A stretch of 64,000 nt of DNA from an uncultured Lachnospiraceae bacterium (GCA_947631955.1 CANRNJ010000017.1:1-64000); one strand, 5' to 3'. Shown: positions 8,052-16,640, numbered from the stretch's first letter. The notes: generated by a model not told the origin, from the letters alone. Program-made: numbers and translations.

Positions 8052-9791
8052 TCAACTCTTTTTTCTCCCTGCCGGTTTCTTTTTGGCGCTTTTTTTGTCC
8101 GCGCGCCGCTCTTTCCGCCCTATGTGTATATGAGGTTCATGCAGCAGATGCATTTTTTTTGCGATCCGCACCAGAAGCGCGCCTTTCGGAAATGCCAGAA
8201 GTTCCTGTTCGTCCACCCCGCCGATCGCCAGGATGAATACGAAATAAACGGCCGCCCCGATACCGATCGAGATCAGCAGTACGACCCTGCTGACAGGCAT
8301 AAACGTATACAAGCCGTGATAGACACCGTACGCGATGCCGCCCATGACTAGCGAAGCAATCAGCGGCTTGATGAAGGTCTTGACCACTTCCTGCTTATAT
8401 CCCAGATGTTTTCTGACCGAAAGCTGATTCAGCACGCACATCACCAGCGAATAGATGATATTGGCGCACGCAAGGGCATACAGATTGAGATCCGTGTACA
8501 TCAAAAGCGCGCCCAGACCCGCCATCTGAATGGCAAGCGCCGCCGCCGAGTGGATCACCGGCGTATTGACCCGCCCGATCCCTTGAAGGACCGCATTGGT
8601 CAATGTAGACAGGCCATACAGGACCACCGTGACCGAAAGGACCGCCAGAAGTCCCGACGCCTGATCCAACGAATCCTTCTGCGGGAAAATAAAGTGCATG
8701 ATCGGCCTTGCCAGAAGCGCCATTCCTACCGCTGCCGGTATGGAAACAAGCATCGCCATGCGGATCGTTTTGGACACTTGGCTGCGGGCCGCCTCATACT
8801 CCTTACGGACATAATAGGCCGATATACCCGGAATCGTGGCGGAAGAGATCGCCGTGGCGATCGCGATCGGTATATTGACGACAGACACCGCCTGAGTCGA
8901 AAAAATACCGTAATCAATATGGGTCGTTATGGAATTTACGTCTTTATAATTCTCCATAACGGTATAGTAGATCCGCATATTCACTACGGTAGAACAGTTA
9001 TAGATAAAAGTGCTGAGGATAAACGGCGTAACGATCGTAAGGATGATCTTAAAGATCTCGCCGTAACTGTCCAGTTTGCCCGTCCGGTCATGCTCCGCAC
9101 GTCTGTCGATCATCTTACGGTTGAGCATGTACATCCCGAACATGAAAAGAAGCGCCGTCACGACACCGGCGCCCGTACCGACCGCGCTTCCCGCCGAACC
9201 GTAGATCGCCTGTGTCGTTTCGCTGCTGCCGGACACCATATCGATCAGCAGATATGCGGCCAGAATACTCACGGCGGCATTGAAGATCTGCTCCAGTATC
9301 TGCGACAGAGATGTGTGCAGCATGGAACCGTGCGCCTGAAAATATCCCCTGAACACCCCCAGCAGCCCTGAAAAGAAGATCGTCGGCGCAAGAACCCGCA
9401 GCGCCGCCACAGACTCGGCCGCCACAAACACGGGTGCGGCAGCGAACGTGACCAGAGATGCGATACCGCCCACGGCCACTACATAAATCAGTGCGCACCG
9501 GAAGACCCGCTGCGCATTTCGATATTCTTTGAAAGCCAATTTCTGGGCGATCACTTTGGAGATCGCCGACGGGATACTGTATGAGGAAATCAGCAGAATG
9601 ATCGTATAGATATTGATCGCCTCGCTGTAATACCCGTTCCCCTCAAGCCCTATGATGCTTAGGAGAGGGCTGCGGTATATGAGGCTGATAACCTTTACGA
9701 TCATTCCCGCTGCTGCCAGTATTCCTGCCTGAAACACAAAACTGTTATTTTTCTTTTGTTGATTTGTATTTTTTGTACTCGTTTCCGTCAT
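8052..9791 (-). CDS. MOP-superfamily polysaccharide flippase (SpoVB/MurJ-like)
   Basis: This 579-residue integral membrane protein has about 14 hydrophobic segments, the usual number for MOP/MATE-type exporters that flip lipid-linked saccharides across the cytoplasmic membrane. The first transmembrane segment starts with FVFQAGILAAAGMIVKVISLIYRSPLLSIIGLEGNGYYS, and the polar sequence GYFQAHGSMLHTSLSQILEQ follows later, both typical of the SpoVB/YtgP branch. The C-terminus is very basic (RKERRADKKSAKKKPAGRKKS) and probably cytoplasmic. It starts six bases after the glycogen synthase stop and is presumably cotranscribed with it. The substrate cannot be told from sequence: peptidoglycan precursor for the spore cortex or a surface polysaccharide are both possible. 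Confidence 0.88.
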   Translation of the reverse strand: MTETSTKNTNQQKKNNSFVFQAGILAAAGMIVKVISLIYRSPLLSIIGLEGNGYYSEAINIYTIILLISSYSIPSAISKVIAQKLAFKEYRNAQRVFRCALIYVVAVGGIASLVTFAAAPVFVAAESVAALRVLAPTIFFSGLLGVFRGYFQAHGSMLHTSLSQILEQIFNAAVSILAAYLLIDMVSGSSETTQAIYGSAGSAVGTGAGVVTALLFMFGMYMLNRKMIDRRAEHDRTGKLDSYGEIFKIILTIVTPFILSTFIYNCSTVVNMRIYYTVMENYKDVNSITTHIDYGIFSTQAVSVVNIPIAIATAISSATIPGISAYYVRKEYEAARSQVSKTIRMAMLVSIPAAVGMALLARPIMHFIFPQKDSLDQASGLLAVLSVTVVLYGLSTLTNAVLQGIGRVNTPVIHSAAALAIQMAGLGALLMYTDLNLYALACANIIYSLVMCVLNQLSVRKHLGYKQEVVKTFIKPLIASLVMGGIAYGVYHGLYTFMPVSRVVLLISIGIGAAVYFVFILAIGGVDEQELLAFPKGALLVRIAKKMHLLHEPHIHIGRKERRADKKSAKKKPAGRKKS

Positions 9792-9797
9792 TCCGGT

Positions 9798-11243
9798 CTA
9801 ACCAATCAGCCAGTCATACATCTCCTGATATTTTTTTGCGGATACATGCCACGAGAAATCGACCGCCATAGCCCTATCAACGATCTTGTTCCACTCGCGT
9901 TTCTTGTCGTAATAGATGTGCTCCGCATAACGGATCGTGCCAAGCATCTCATGGGCGTTATAATTCGTGAAGCTGAATCCCGTACCGGTTCCTTCATACT
10001 CGTTATACGGCTGGACGGTATCCTTCAATCCTCCGGTTTCACGAACGATCGGGACCGTACCGTACCGCAGGGACATCAGCTGGCTTAAACCGCAGGGCTC
10101 GAACAAAGACGGCATCAAAAATGCGTCGCTGGCCCCGTATATCTTGTGTGACAGAGCGTCGGAATAATAGATATTCGCCGAAACCTTGCCATGATATTTC
10201 CAGTCAAAATGGCGGAACATGTTCTCATACTGCTCTTCGCCCGTACCCAGCGCGACGATCTGGACGTTGTCCTGACACAGTTCATCCATGATGTAAGCGA
10301 TCAGGTCGAAGCCCTTCTGTCCCGTCAGGCGGGAAACAATGCCGATCATCATGGCCTTATCATCCTGATTCAGCCCAAGTTCCGCCTGCAGGGCCCTTTT
10401 ATTCTTGACCTTCTCCTTGCGGAAGTTCACCGCATTGTAACGGCTCTCCAGATAATTGTCCGTTTCCGGATCAAACTCTTCATAGTCGATGCCGTTGACG
10501 ATGCCCCGCAGATCTCTGGTCCTTGCGCGGAGCAGGCCGTCCAGTCCCTCGCCGTAAAACGGCGTCTTGATCTCCTCGGCATAGGTGTCGCTGACGGTGG
10601 TGATGGCGTCCGCATATACCAGTCCGCCTTTCAGCAGGTTGGCATCCTTGTACGCCTCCAGTTTGTCGGATGTAAAGAAGTAATCCGGCAGCCCCGTGAT
10701 GTCTTTCACTTCCTTGACGCTCCACTTTCCTTGGAACTTCAGGTTATGTATCGTCATGACGGTCTTGATCCCTCTGTAGAAATCCCCGCCCTGAAATCTC
10801 TCTTTCAGGTACACCGGAATCAGGCCGGTCTGCCAGTCATGACAGTGGATCAGATCCGGTCTGAAATCGATCACCGGCAGAATGGACAGTGCGGCTTTAC
10901 AGAAGAAAGCGTACTTCTCGATCTCAAACAAGGCATTGTCGCCGTAGGGTTTGAAACCGCCGAAATAAGATTCGTTATCGATAAAATAGTATTTTATCCC
11001 GTCTACCTCGGACTCCAGTATCCCTACATATTTCTCTTTCCAGTGGAATTCCATATAAAAATGGCTTCTGTATGTAAGTCTGTCTTTCAATTCCTGCTTC
11101 ATGCAGGTGTATTTTGGAAGAATCACCCTGATATCAAAGTATTCCTTGTCGATGCACTTGGGCAGAGAACCTACAACGTCCGCCAGACCCCCGGTCTTAA
11201 TAAAAGGAACACCCTCCGATGCAACAAACAAAATTTTTTTCAT
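9798..11243 (-). CDS. glgA: Glycogen synthase (ADP-glucose starch synthase, GT5)
   Basis: The enzyme transfers glucose from ADP-glucose to the non-reducing end of alpha-1,4-glucan. The start is MKKILFVASEGVPFIKTGGLADVVGSLPK, preceded by GGAGG six bases before the ATG; the longer frame in the track adds an unsupported 17 residues. The KTGGLADVVGSLP loop binds ADP-glucose. C-terminal GT-B motifs are present, including SLFEPCGLSQLMSLRYGTVPIVRETGGLKDTV. At 481 residues it matches the GT5 family. It is the only glycogen gene visible here; glgC, glgD and glgB are not in the window. It is followed by the flippase gene. Confidence 0.95.
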   Translation of the reverse strand: MKKILFVASEGVPFIKTGGLADVVGSLPKCIDKEYFDIRVILPKYTCMKQELKDRLTYRSHFYMEFHWKEKYVGILESEVDGIKYYFIDNESYFGGFKPYGDNALFEIEKYAFFCKAALSILPVIDFRPDLIHCHDWQTGLIPVYLKERFQGGDFYRGIKTVMTIHNLKFQGKWSVKEVKDITGLPDYFFTSDKLEAYKDANLLKGGLVYADAITTVSDTYAEEIKTPFYGEGLDGLLRARTRDLRGIVNGIDYEEFDPETDNYLESRYNAVNFRKEKVKNKRALQAELGLNQDDKAMMIGIVSRLTGQKGFDLIAYIMDELCQDNVQIVALGTGEEQYENMFRHFDWKYHGKVSANIYYSDALSHKIYGASDAFLMPSLFEPCGLSQLMSLRYGTVPIVRETGGLKDTVQPYNEYEGTGTGFSFTNYNAHEMLGTIRYAEHIYYDKKREWNKIVDRAMAVDFSWHVSAKKYQEMYDWLIG

Positions 11244-11280
11244 CCTAACCCTCCGATACTGACTATCCAGTCTTATCAAA

Positions 11281-11300
11281 TGTATAATATACATTATACA
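11281..11300. promoter_or_regulatory. glgA: Palindrome over the glgA promoter -10 region
   Basis: TGTATAAT-GTAT-ATTATACA is an exact 8+8 bp inverted repeat about 40 bases upstream of the glgA start. It includes a TATAAT hexamer on the minus strand. An upstream TTTATT with a 16-base spacer is a weak -35. The palindrome could be an operator or may only reflect AT-rich promoter sequence. Confidence 0.4.
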
Positions 11301-11348
11301 GCATTTTGACCGGCAATAAAAGGATTATTTTGAAAAATGGGCAAGATC

Positions 11349-11864
11349 CTAGCTGCGGTACTGAAGCCTGATCTTATCGGCGATCAAAGCGATAAATTCC
11401 GAGTTCGTAGGCTTCCCTTTTCCGGTATTGATCGTATACCCGAACAGGGCGTCCAGCGTTTCCATCCTTCCCCTCGACCACGCCACTTCGATCGCGTGCC
11501 TTATGGCGCGCTCCACACGGCTTGGCGTCGTCTGGTACTTCTTGGCGATGGAAGGATACAGCACTTTGGTGATGGACCCAAGCATTTCCACATCCTGTAC
11601 CGACATCATGATCGCCTCGCGAAGGTACTGGTATCCTTTGATATGCGCCGGTACTCCGATCTCATGGATCATATCCGTAACGTCTTTTTCCAAATCTCTT
11701 GTCACTGTGCCCTGCATGACTGTTTCTGTCATTTCGATCTCCTCTCTGCTCCCCGAAGGAACGGTAATCATGATCTGAAATTCCTTATTTGTGCTGATCA
11801 GGTTATTCAGGATCCGATAAAACTGTTCCTGATCTCTTGCCGCCGTAACATTCAATGTTTCCAT
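11349..11864 (-). CDS. Spo0A-family DNA-binding protein with receiver domain largely deleted
   Basis: Residues from about 62 to the end (171 aa total) are a well-conserved Spo0A effector domain: [54 protein letters not shown] and [23 protein letters not shown]. The N-terminal ~45 residues ([35 protein letters not shown]) align by eye with the first strand-helix-strand of the Spo0A receiver. However, the acidic pair is changed to AR-D, and the rest of the receiver, including the phosphorylated aspartate region, is absent. Normal Spo0A is about 260 residues. The start is the ATG after GGAGG. It follows spoIVB exactly where spo0A sits in other Firmicutes. Phosphorylation control seems impossible; constitutive or dimerisation-independent DNA binding, or a regulatory paralogue, are possibilities. 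Confidence 0.85.
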   Translation of the reverse strand: METLNVTAARDQEQFYRILNNLISTNKEFQIMITVPSGSREEIEMTETVMQGTVTRDLEKDVTDMIHEIGVPAHIKGYQYLREAIMMSVQDVEMLGSITKVLYPSIAKKYQTTPSRVERAIRHAIEVAWSRGRMETLDALFGYTINTGKGKPTNSEFIALIADKIRLQYRS

Positions 11865-11898
11865 TCTGCTGCCTCCATCCAAATATATGATCTTCGTA

Positions 11899-11945
11899 TT
11901 TCCTGCCTGCCGTCCGACTGACGACTTCCGACATAAACTATTATA
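11899..11945 (-). promoter_or_regulatory. Possible promoter and 0A-box-like site before the Spo0A-family gene
   Basis: In the gap between spoIVB and the Spo0A-family gene the minus strand reads TTGTTTATAATAGTTTATGTCGGAAGTCG. TATAAT is a good -10, and TGTCGGA is one base from the 0A-box heptamer TGTCGAA. No clear -35 is visible. Autoregulation is only a suggestion. Confidence 0.3.
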
Positions 11946-11983
11946 AACAATGAAAGTACGCTATGGAACCGTAAGGCATCGCA

Positions 11984-13336
11984 CTAATGGCCGAGCATCT
12001 CCTCAATAAAGATCCCGTATCCTCTGGTGGAATCCTGCACCAGCACATGGGTGACCGCTCCCGCAAGCTTTCCGTTCTGGATGATCGGGCTTCCGCTCAT
12101 GCCCTGAATGATGCCTCCCGTCAGGGTAAGGAGTTTCTCGTCCACGACTTTTATGACGATCCCCCGGTTGATACTGTCCTGCTCCAGATCGATCTCCACG
12201 ATCTCCACATCATAGAAATCCGGCTCCCCGGTAACGGAACAGATGATCTGCGCCGGTCCAAGTTCCAGTTCCTGTTTAAGGGCAATCGGGACCGGCTCGG
12301 TGCACGCGGCCCCGTCGATCTGCCCGCCGCATATGCCGAAGATCCCCTCCGCCGTGTTGGCCGTGATCTGGCCGATCACGTTATCGCTATCGTACTCGAT
12401 ATAGCCGGTCAGTTCCCCCGGCGAACCGTTACTGCCCCGCGTGATCCCCACGATCTCCGTTTTATACAGGGTTCCCTCTTCCAGATCCATCAGCGTGGAG
12501 GTGTCCACATCATTGATCCCATGGCCCAGAGCCCCGAACGTGTGGTCCGTGTCCTCATAAGTCATCGTACCGATCCCCTGCGCATTGTCACGTATCCAGA
12601 TGCCCAGTTTCCAGTCCTGATTTTGATTCTGCACCGGCGTTACCATAACGCTTGTTATTTCTTCGTTCCGCTTGATGGTCAGCACCATATCCGCGCCTTC
12701 GGATTCCTCGATCATGCGGATAAACTGTTTCTTATTCTCGATTTTCTCCCCTCCGGCCTCCAGAATATAATCGCCCTTCTGAAGAGCATATTTCGACGGT
12801 GAAACCTCGTTGCCTGCGCTGTCCTCAAATTCTCCGATGCCTACCACCAGCACCCCGTCCGTCTTTACATAGATGCCGATCGGGATCCCCGACGGGATCA
12901 GCATCCTGTCCGGAATGACTTCGACGTCCACATTCTTGTACGGGATCACGCCGAACAGCTTAAGGTTCATCTGATAAGTATTCATTTCATTGGCTTTCAC
13001 CCTTACCGTATGTGTAAAATCGATATGGATGCTCTGCGCGCCGCCGGACACGCTCTGCACCGCCCCGCCGCCGTAAACACGCGGGACAGTCCTGCCGCCG
13101 CTTCCTGCGTCAACTGCTGCCGAAGACGCCTGCGCCACGCCTTCATCGATCCGGTAGACTTCCCCGGATACCGGAACTTTGAAATTCAGTTCCTGTTCTA
13201 CACCGGCCCGGATCCTGATCGTGGAAGGGATCTTGTCCCAATAGGAAAAGTAGACCAACGCCGCAAGCGCCACAACAGCGGACACCAACAGTATATACAA
13301 AAATCTCCGGTATGCTTTTTTCTGTTGTCTGGTCAT
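11984..13336 (-). CDS. spoIVB: SpoIVB serine peptidase (PDZ, family S55)
   Basis: SpoIVB is secreted from the forespore and cleaves SpoIVFA to trigger sigma-K processing. The protein has an N-terminal membrane anchor (AYRRFLYILLVSAVVALAALVYFSYWD), a PDZ-type region (ALQKGDYILEAGGEKIENKKQFIRMIE) and the S55 peptidase domain. GHGINDVDTSTLMDLEEGTLYKTEIVGITRGSNGSPGE and the catalytic-serine segment GGIIQGMSGSPIIQNGKLAGAVTHVLVQD (near residue 415 of 450) are clear. I use the ATG of MTRQQKK. The track's start 105 bases upstream lies in a tandem-repeat region and lacks a good ribosome site. A strong GGAGG instead precedes a six-codon frame (MINWTE-stop) ending 8 bases upstream of this ATG. Confidence 0.9.
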   Translation of the reverse strand: MTRQQKKAYRRFLYILLVSAVVALAALVYFSYWDKIPSTIRIRAGVEQELNFKVPVSGEVYRIDEGVAQASSAAVDAGSGGRTVPRVYGGGAVQSVSGGAQSIHIDFTHTVRVKANEMNTYQMNLKLFGVIPYKNVDVEVIPDRMLIPSGIPIGIYVKTDGVLVVGIGEFEDSAGNEVSPSKYALQKGDYILEAGGEKIENKKQFIRMIEESEGADMVLTIKRNEEITSVMVTPVQNQNQDWKLGIWIRDNAQGIGTMTYEDTDHTFGALGHGINDVDTSTLMDLEEGTLYKTEIVGITRGSNGSPGELTGYIEYDSDNVIGQITANTAEGIFGICGGQIDGAACTEPVPIALKQELELGPAQIICSVTGEPDFYDVEIVEIDLEQDSINRGIVIKVVDEKLLTLTGGIIQGMSGSPIIQNGKLAGAVTHVLVQDSTRGYGIFIEEMLGH

Positions 13337-13342
13337 GTAGAT

Positions 13343-13363
13343 TACTCTGTCCAATTTATCATA
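13343..13363 (-). promoter_or_regulatory. Six-codon leader ORF with the strong ribosome site before spoIVB
   Basis: On the minus strand GGAGGAGAATATGATAAATTGGACAGAGTAA encodes MINWTE followed by TAA, with ideal spacing from GGAGG to ATG. The spoIVB ATG comes 5 bases after the stop. Ribosomes probably load here and reinitiate at spoIVB. Confidence 0.4.
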
Positions 13364-13386
13364 TTCTCCTCCTTCAGATTTTGACG

Positions 13387-13500
13387 ACACGGCCCTGCCG
13401 ATCCCATATGGCATTACATTACAGCCAATCTCGTTTGACATTACGGTCCTGCTGATCTCCGTTCGATGCCATGTTCCTGCCGATCCCGTTCGATATCACG
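13387..13500 (-). repeat. Four imperfect ~27-bp tandem units between recN and spoIVB
   Basis: Read on the minus strand the gap consists of four degenerate units of the form ATG(n)CATCGAACGGGATCGGCAGGACCGTA. Examples are ATATCGAACGGGATCGGCAGG, ATGGCATCGAACGGAGATCAGCAGG and ATGCCATATGGGATCGGCAGG. Each contains an ATG and an AGGA-like piece, which is why an ORF finder extends spoIVB into it. Confidence 0.7.
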
Positions 13501-13506
13501 GCATAG

Positions 13507-13534
13507 AAAAAAGGACACACAAAGCGTGTCCTTT
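13507..13534 (-). terminator. Intrinsic terminator after recN
   Basis: AAAGGACACGC-TTTG-TGTGTCCTTTTTT on the minus strand gives a stem of about 10 bp with a four-base loop and a T-run. It lies about 30 bases after the recN stop. Confidence 0.85.
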
Positions 13535-13563
13535 CTAGTATGTGATAAATGTTCGGATTTCAT

Positions 13564-15246
13564 TTAGTATTGTTTTGTATTTCTTGCCAAATCTTTCATT
13601 TCTTTTGCATTGTTTCTCACATTTTCCGTGACGGTTTCGCCTCCGAGCAGCCTCGCCACTTCCTCCGTGCTCTCTTCCTCATTCAGGACCCTGATGTTTG
13701 TGACGGCCCGTCCGTTCTCCACGCTTTTTTCAATACAAAAATGCGTATCCGCCATAGAAGCGATCTGCGGTAGATGCGTGATGCAGATCACCTGATGCGC
13801 CCTGCCAAGGATCCCCATTTTTTCCGATACTTTCCATGCCGTTCTGCCGCTTATGCCCGTGTCGATCTCGTCAAAGATAAGCGTTTCGATCTCGTCTTTA
13901 TCCGCCAGCACCGTCTTAAGCGCCAGCATGATGCGCGACAGTTCGCCGCCGCTCGCCACCTGTGAAAGCTCCTTTGGCTGCTCGCCCGTGTTGGTGGAGA
14001 TCAGAATGGTTATCCGGTCATATCCGTCAGCGCTCATGTTTTCCTCGCCGGACGCTGTCTGTATCTCAAACTGGACATTTTCAAAATTGAGATCTTCCAG
14101 CGCTTTCCGCATCTCCTGCGCCAGTGTCCGGGCGCTCTGCCTGCGGATATCGGACAGTACGGCGCACAGCGCAAGCGCCTTTTTCTTTAAAGTATCCGCG
14201 CGTTTGGCCAATTCCATACGATAAGCGTCATAATTCCGGTACTTTTCCAGAGTCTTCTCCGCTTGGCTGCGGTACGCGAGGATCCCGCTTATCGTGCCGC
14301 CGTATTTGGATTTTAAATGGTTGAGCAGATTGAGTCTTTGCTCTGTGCGGTCCAAGAGTTCTGCGTCAAACTCCAGTCCCGACAGATAATCCGCCATTTC
14401 CCGGTTATAATCGTTCAGCAGATCGTCGATCTCTTCCAACTGCTTTGCCAATCCGGCAAGCGTTTCGTCGTAGGCGGCCGCTGCCCGGATCTCCCGCAGC
14501 GCCCGTCCGATACCGCTTCCGGCGCCGTCCCCTTCGTAACCGCACAGCGCGTGGGCGGCCAGAGCCGCCTCCCTGATCTTCTGCGCATTGGTCAGCTTCC
14601 GGTAGATCCGTTCCGCTTCTTCGTCTTCTCCTTCCGTCAGCCCGGCTTCCTCGATCTCCCTGACCTCAAATTCCAACAGGGAAATCTCCCTTTTCCGGGT
14701 CTCCTCGTCCGCTCCGCTGTCGGACAGTTCCGCAGCCGCATCTTTGTACTGCCGGTATACGTCCCGAAGCTCTTCTTTGCGGGCAGCCAGTTCCGGCCCT
14801 GCGTATGCGTCCACGATCTCCAGTTGTTTCGCAGCCTGCAGCAAAGACTGGTGCTCATGCTGTCCGTGTATGTCGATCAGGATCCCGGCCAGCTGTTTCA
14901 ACTGCTTTGCCGTTACCGTTTCCCCGCACACCCTGCAGACGTTCCGCCCCGGCATAATGCGCCGCTGCAGAATGACCTGCCCGTCCTCCACCGGAAGATC
15001 CAACGCCCGTATCGCTTCCGCCTGATCCGGTCTGTCTACGGTAAAAACCAGTTCCACCAGTGCGTACTCCGCTCCCGTACGGATCATTTCCTTATCCGCT
15101 TTGGCGCCCAGCGCCAGATTGATGGATCCGATAATAATAGACTTTCCGGCGCCGGTTTCTCCGGTAAGGATATTGAGTCCTTCCTGAAAAACGACTTCCG
15201 TCTCATCGATCAACGCCAGATTTTTAACATGTAAACTGTGTAACAT
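13564..15246 (-). CDS. recN: DNA repair protein RecN
   Basis: RecN is an SMC-like ATPase that holds broken chromosomes together and assists RecA-dependent repair. At 560 residues it has the family length. The N-terminal head carries the P-loop GETGAGKS at 29-36, and long coiled-coil segments follow around 150-370. The C-terminal head has the ABC signature SQVASGGELSRIMLALK and Walker B TLIFDEIDTGISGRTAW. It starts at MLHSLHVKNLALIDE. It is the last gene before the terminator in the nusB-recN cluster and is preceded by argR, the order seen in Bacillus and many Clostridia. Confidence 0.96.
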   Translation of the reverse strand: MLHSLHVKNLALIDETEVVFQEGLNILTGETGAGKSIIIGSINLALGAKADKEMIRTGAEYALVELVFTVDRPDQAEAIRALDLPVEDGQVILQRRIMPGRNVCRVCGETVTAKQLKQLAGILIDIHGQHEHQSLLQAAKQLEIVDAYAGPELAARKEELRDVYRQYKDAAAELSDSGADEETRKREISLLEFEVREIEEAGLTEGEDEEAERIYRKLTNAQKIREAALAAHALCGYEGDGAGSGIGRALREIRAAAAYDETLAGLAKQLEEIDDLLNDYNREMADYLSGLEFDAELLDRTEQRLNLLNHLKSKYGGTISGILAYRSQAEKTLEKYRNYDAYRMELAKRADTLKKKALALCAVLSDIRRQSARTLAQEMRKALEDLNFENVQFEIQTASGEENMSADGYDRITILISTNTGEQPKELSQVASGGELSRIMLALKTVLADKDEIETLIFDEIDTGISGRTAWKVSEKMGILGRAHQVICITHLPQIASMADTHFCIEKSVENGRAVTNIRVLNEEESTEEVARLLGGETVTENVRNNAKEMKDLARNTKQY

Positions 15247-15318
15247 CTCTCACCTCTTATGTATTCTCCCCGGACACCGCGCTCCCGTTCACGGGCGGCG
15301 CATACCGATACATAATGC

Positions 15319-15807
15319 TCAGTGTTCTATCATCCTGCTGATCTTATCCATAACGGCCGCAGCCGCCTCTTCGCTCTGCATCGCCATCATGATCGTATTG
15401 TCACCTGCGATACAGCCCACGATCTCCTCCATCTTCAGGGCGTCTACCGCAGCCGCGACGGCCATCGCCATACCGGACACCGTCTTCATGACAAGCAGAT
15501 TCTGCGCCGGAGCCATCGATACATAGCCTTCCTTTAGGACTCTGATGTATTTGTCGCCCAGATGCGTATCGTCCTGCGCAAAAGCCGCATATTTCTGTCG
15601 TCCCTTTCCGATCGATATCTTGGAAAGTTTTAATTCCCTGATATCTCTGGACACCGTCGCCTGCGTGATCCGGAAGCCTTCCCGGCACAGCCGGTCGGCC
15701 AGTTCTTCCTGTGTTTCCACCTCATACAGACTGATCAGTTCAAGGATCTTGTCCTGTCTTCTTTTTTTGATGCTTTGATTCGTTCTGTTCATGCCGCTAT
15801 AGATCAC
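15319..15807 (-). CDS. argR: Arginine repressor ArgR/AhrC
   Basis: The regulator senses arginine through a C-terminal oligomerisation domain and binds ARG boxes through an N-terminal winged helix. KKRRQDKILELISLYEVETQEELADRLCREGFRITQATVSRDIRELKLSKI is the DNA-binding domain. The C-terminal ligand loop reads GCIAGDNTIMM; the usual motif is GT-AGDDT, so the second aspartate is asparagine here. The track start is a GTG overlapping the nadK stop (GTGA). An ATG five codons later (MNRTNQ) is equally possible because neither has a good Shine-Dalgarno; coupling to nadK is likely. Confidence 0.93.
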   Translation of the reverse strand: MIYSGMNRTNQSIKKRRQDKILELISLYEVETQEELADRLCREGFRITQATVSRDIRELKLSKISIGKGRQKYAAFAQDDTHLGDKYIRVLKEGYVSMAPAQNLLVMKTVSGMAMAVAAAVDALKMEEIVGCIAGDNTIMMAMQSEEAAAAVMDKISRMIEH

Positions 15808-16640
15808 TCACTCATTTTTTTATGCAGTACCGAAAGGAAACTCTCCGTATTCAGTTTGAGGATCCCTGTCGTCCTGTCCGCCCTGCGGATCACGATGTTG
15901 TCGCCGGTCCTGAGGCTCAGCTTATGGCTGCCGTCGTAATTGGCCTCGACAGACTGCTGCCTTCCGTCTTTTCCCTGCGGGATCTCTATCCGGATCTCAT
16001 CCTCCGGCGCTAGCACGATGCTTCTCGTATTCAGTGTGTGCGGACAGATCGGCGTCAGCAGAAGAAGACTGGCCGCAGGCTCCACCACGGGGCCTCCCGC
16101 CGACATATTGTAACCGGTCGATCCCGTCGGGGTCGCAACGATCATGCCGTCCGCGCTGAAACGGTTTAAAAACTGTCCGTTCACATAGATGAGAAACGTC
16201 AGTATCTGCAGCGAACCGCATCTTGTTATCACGATGTCGTTCAGCGCATAATGTTCCTGCGATCCTTCCGCGCTGTTCACCGTTCCCGCCAGCATCATCC
16301 GTTCTTCCCGCGTATAATCGTCCGCCAGAAGCTGATCCAGAGCCGGTTCGATGGCGCCTATCTCCACCTCCGCCAGATACCCCAGTGTTCCGAGGTTGAT
16401 CCCCAGAAGCGGGATGTCCCTGTCCATCATATTGCGCGCCGCCCGAAGCAGCGTTCCGTCGCCTCCGAGCACGAGAACGCACTCCTTTACGCCGTCGTGC
16501 TTCTCCTTTGGCAGCGCAGCCTCGATATTGTCCACGCAGATGACTTCTCCGCCACGTTTTTCCAGATATTCCGTTATTCTGCCGGTGTAAGATCCGTCGG
16601 GATCCTTCACCTCATTTGTGATCAGATAAAAGCGATTCAT
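15804..16640 (-). CDS. nadK: NAD kinase
   Basis: The enzyme phosphorylates NAD to NADP. The start is MNRFYLITNEVKDPDGS, preceded by AAAGGA and overlapping the tlyA stop by 4 bases (ATGA); the 54 extra residues in the track are a shadow of the end of tlyA. Diagnostic motifs are LGGDGTLLRAARN, LGINLGTLGYLAEVE and the NAD-binding TPTGSTGYNMSAGGPVVEP. At 278 residues it has the usual length. It is cotranscribed between tlyA and argR. Confidence 0.96.
   Translation of the reverse strand: MNRFYLITNEVKDPDGSYTGRITEYLEKRGGEVICVDNIEAALPKEKHDGVKECVLVLGGDGTLLRAARNMMDRDIPLLGINLGTLGYLAEVEIGAIEPALDQLLADDYTREERMMLAGTVNSAEGSQEHYALNDIVITRCGSLQILTFLIYVNGQFLNRFSADGMIVATPTGSTGYNMSAGGPVVEPAASLLLLTPICPHTLNTRSIVLAPEDEIRIEIPQGKDGRQQSVEANYDGSHKLSLRTGDNIVIRRADRTTGILKLNTESFLSVLHKKMSE

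Noticed and set aside
8406-9371. 321-residue plus-strand ORF opposite the flippase gene
   Set aside because: Arginine/histidine-rich composition typical of an antisense shadow of a hydrophobic GC-rich gene; no motif.
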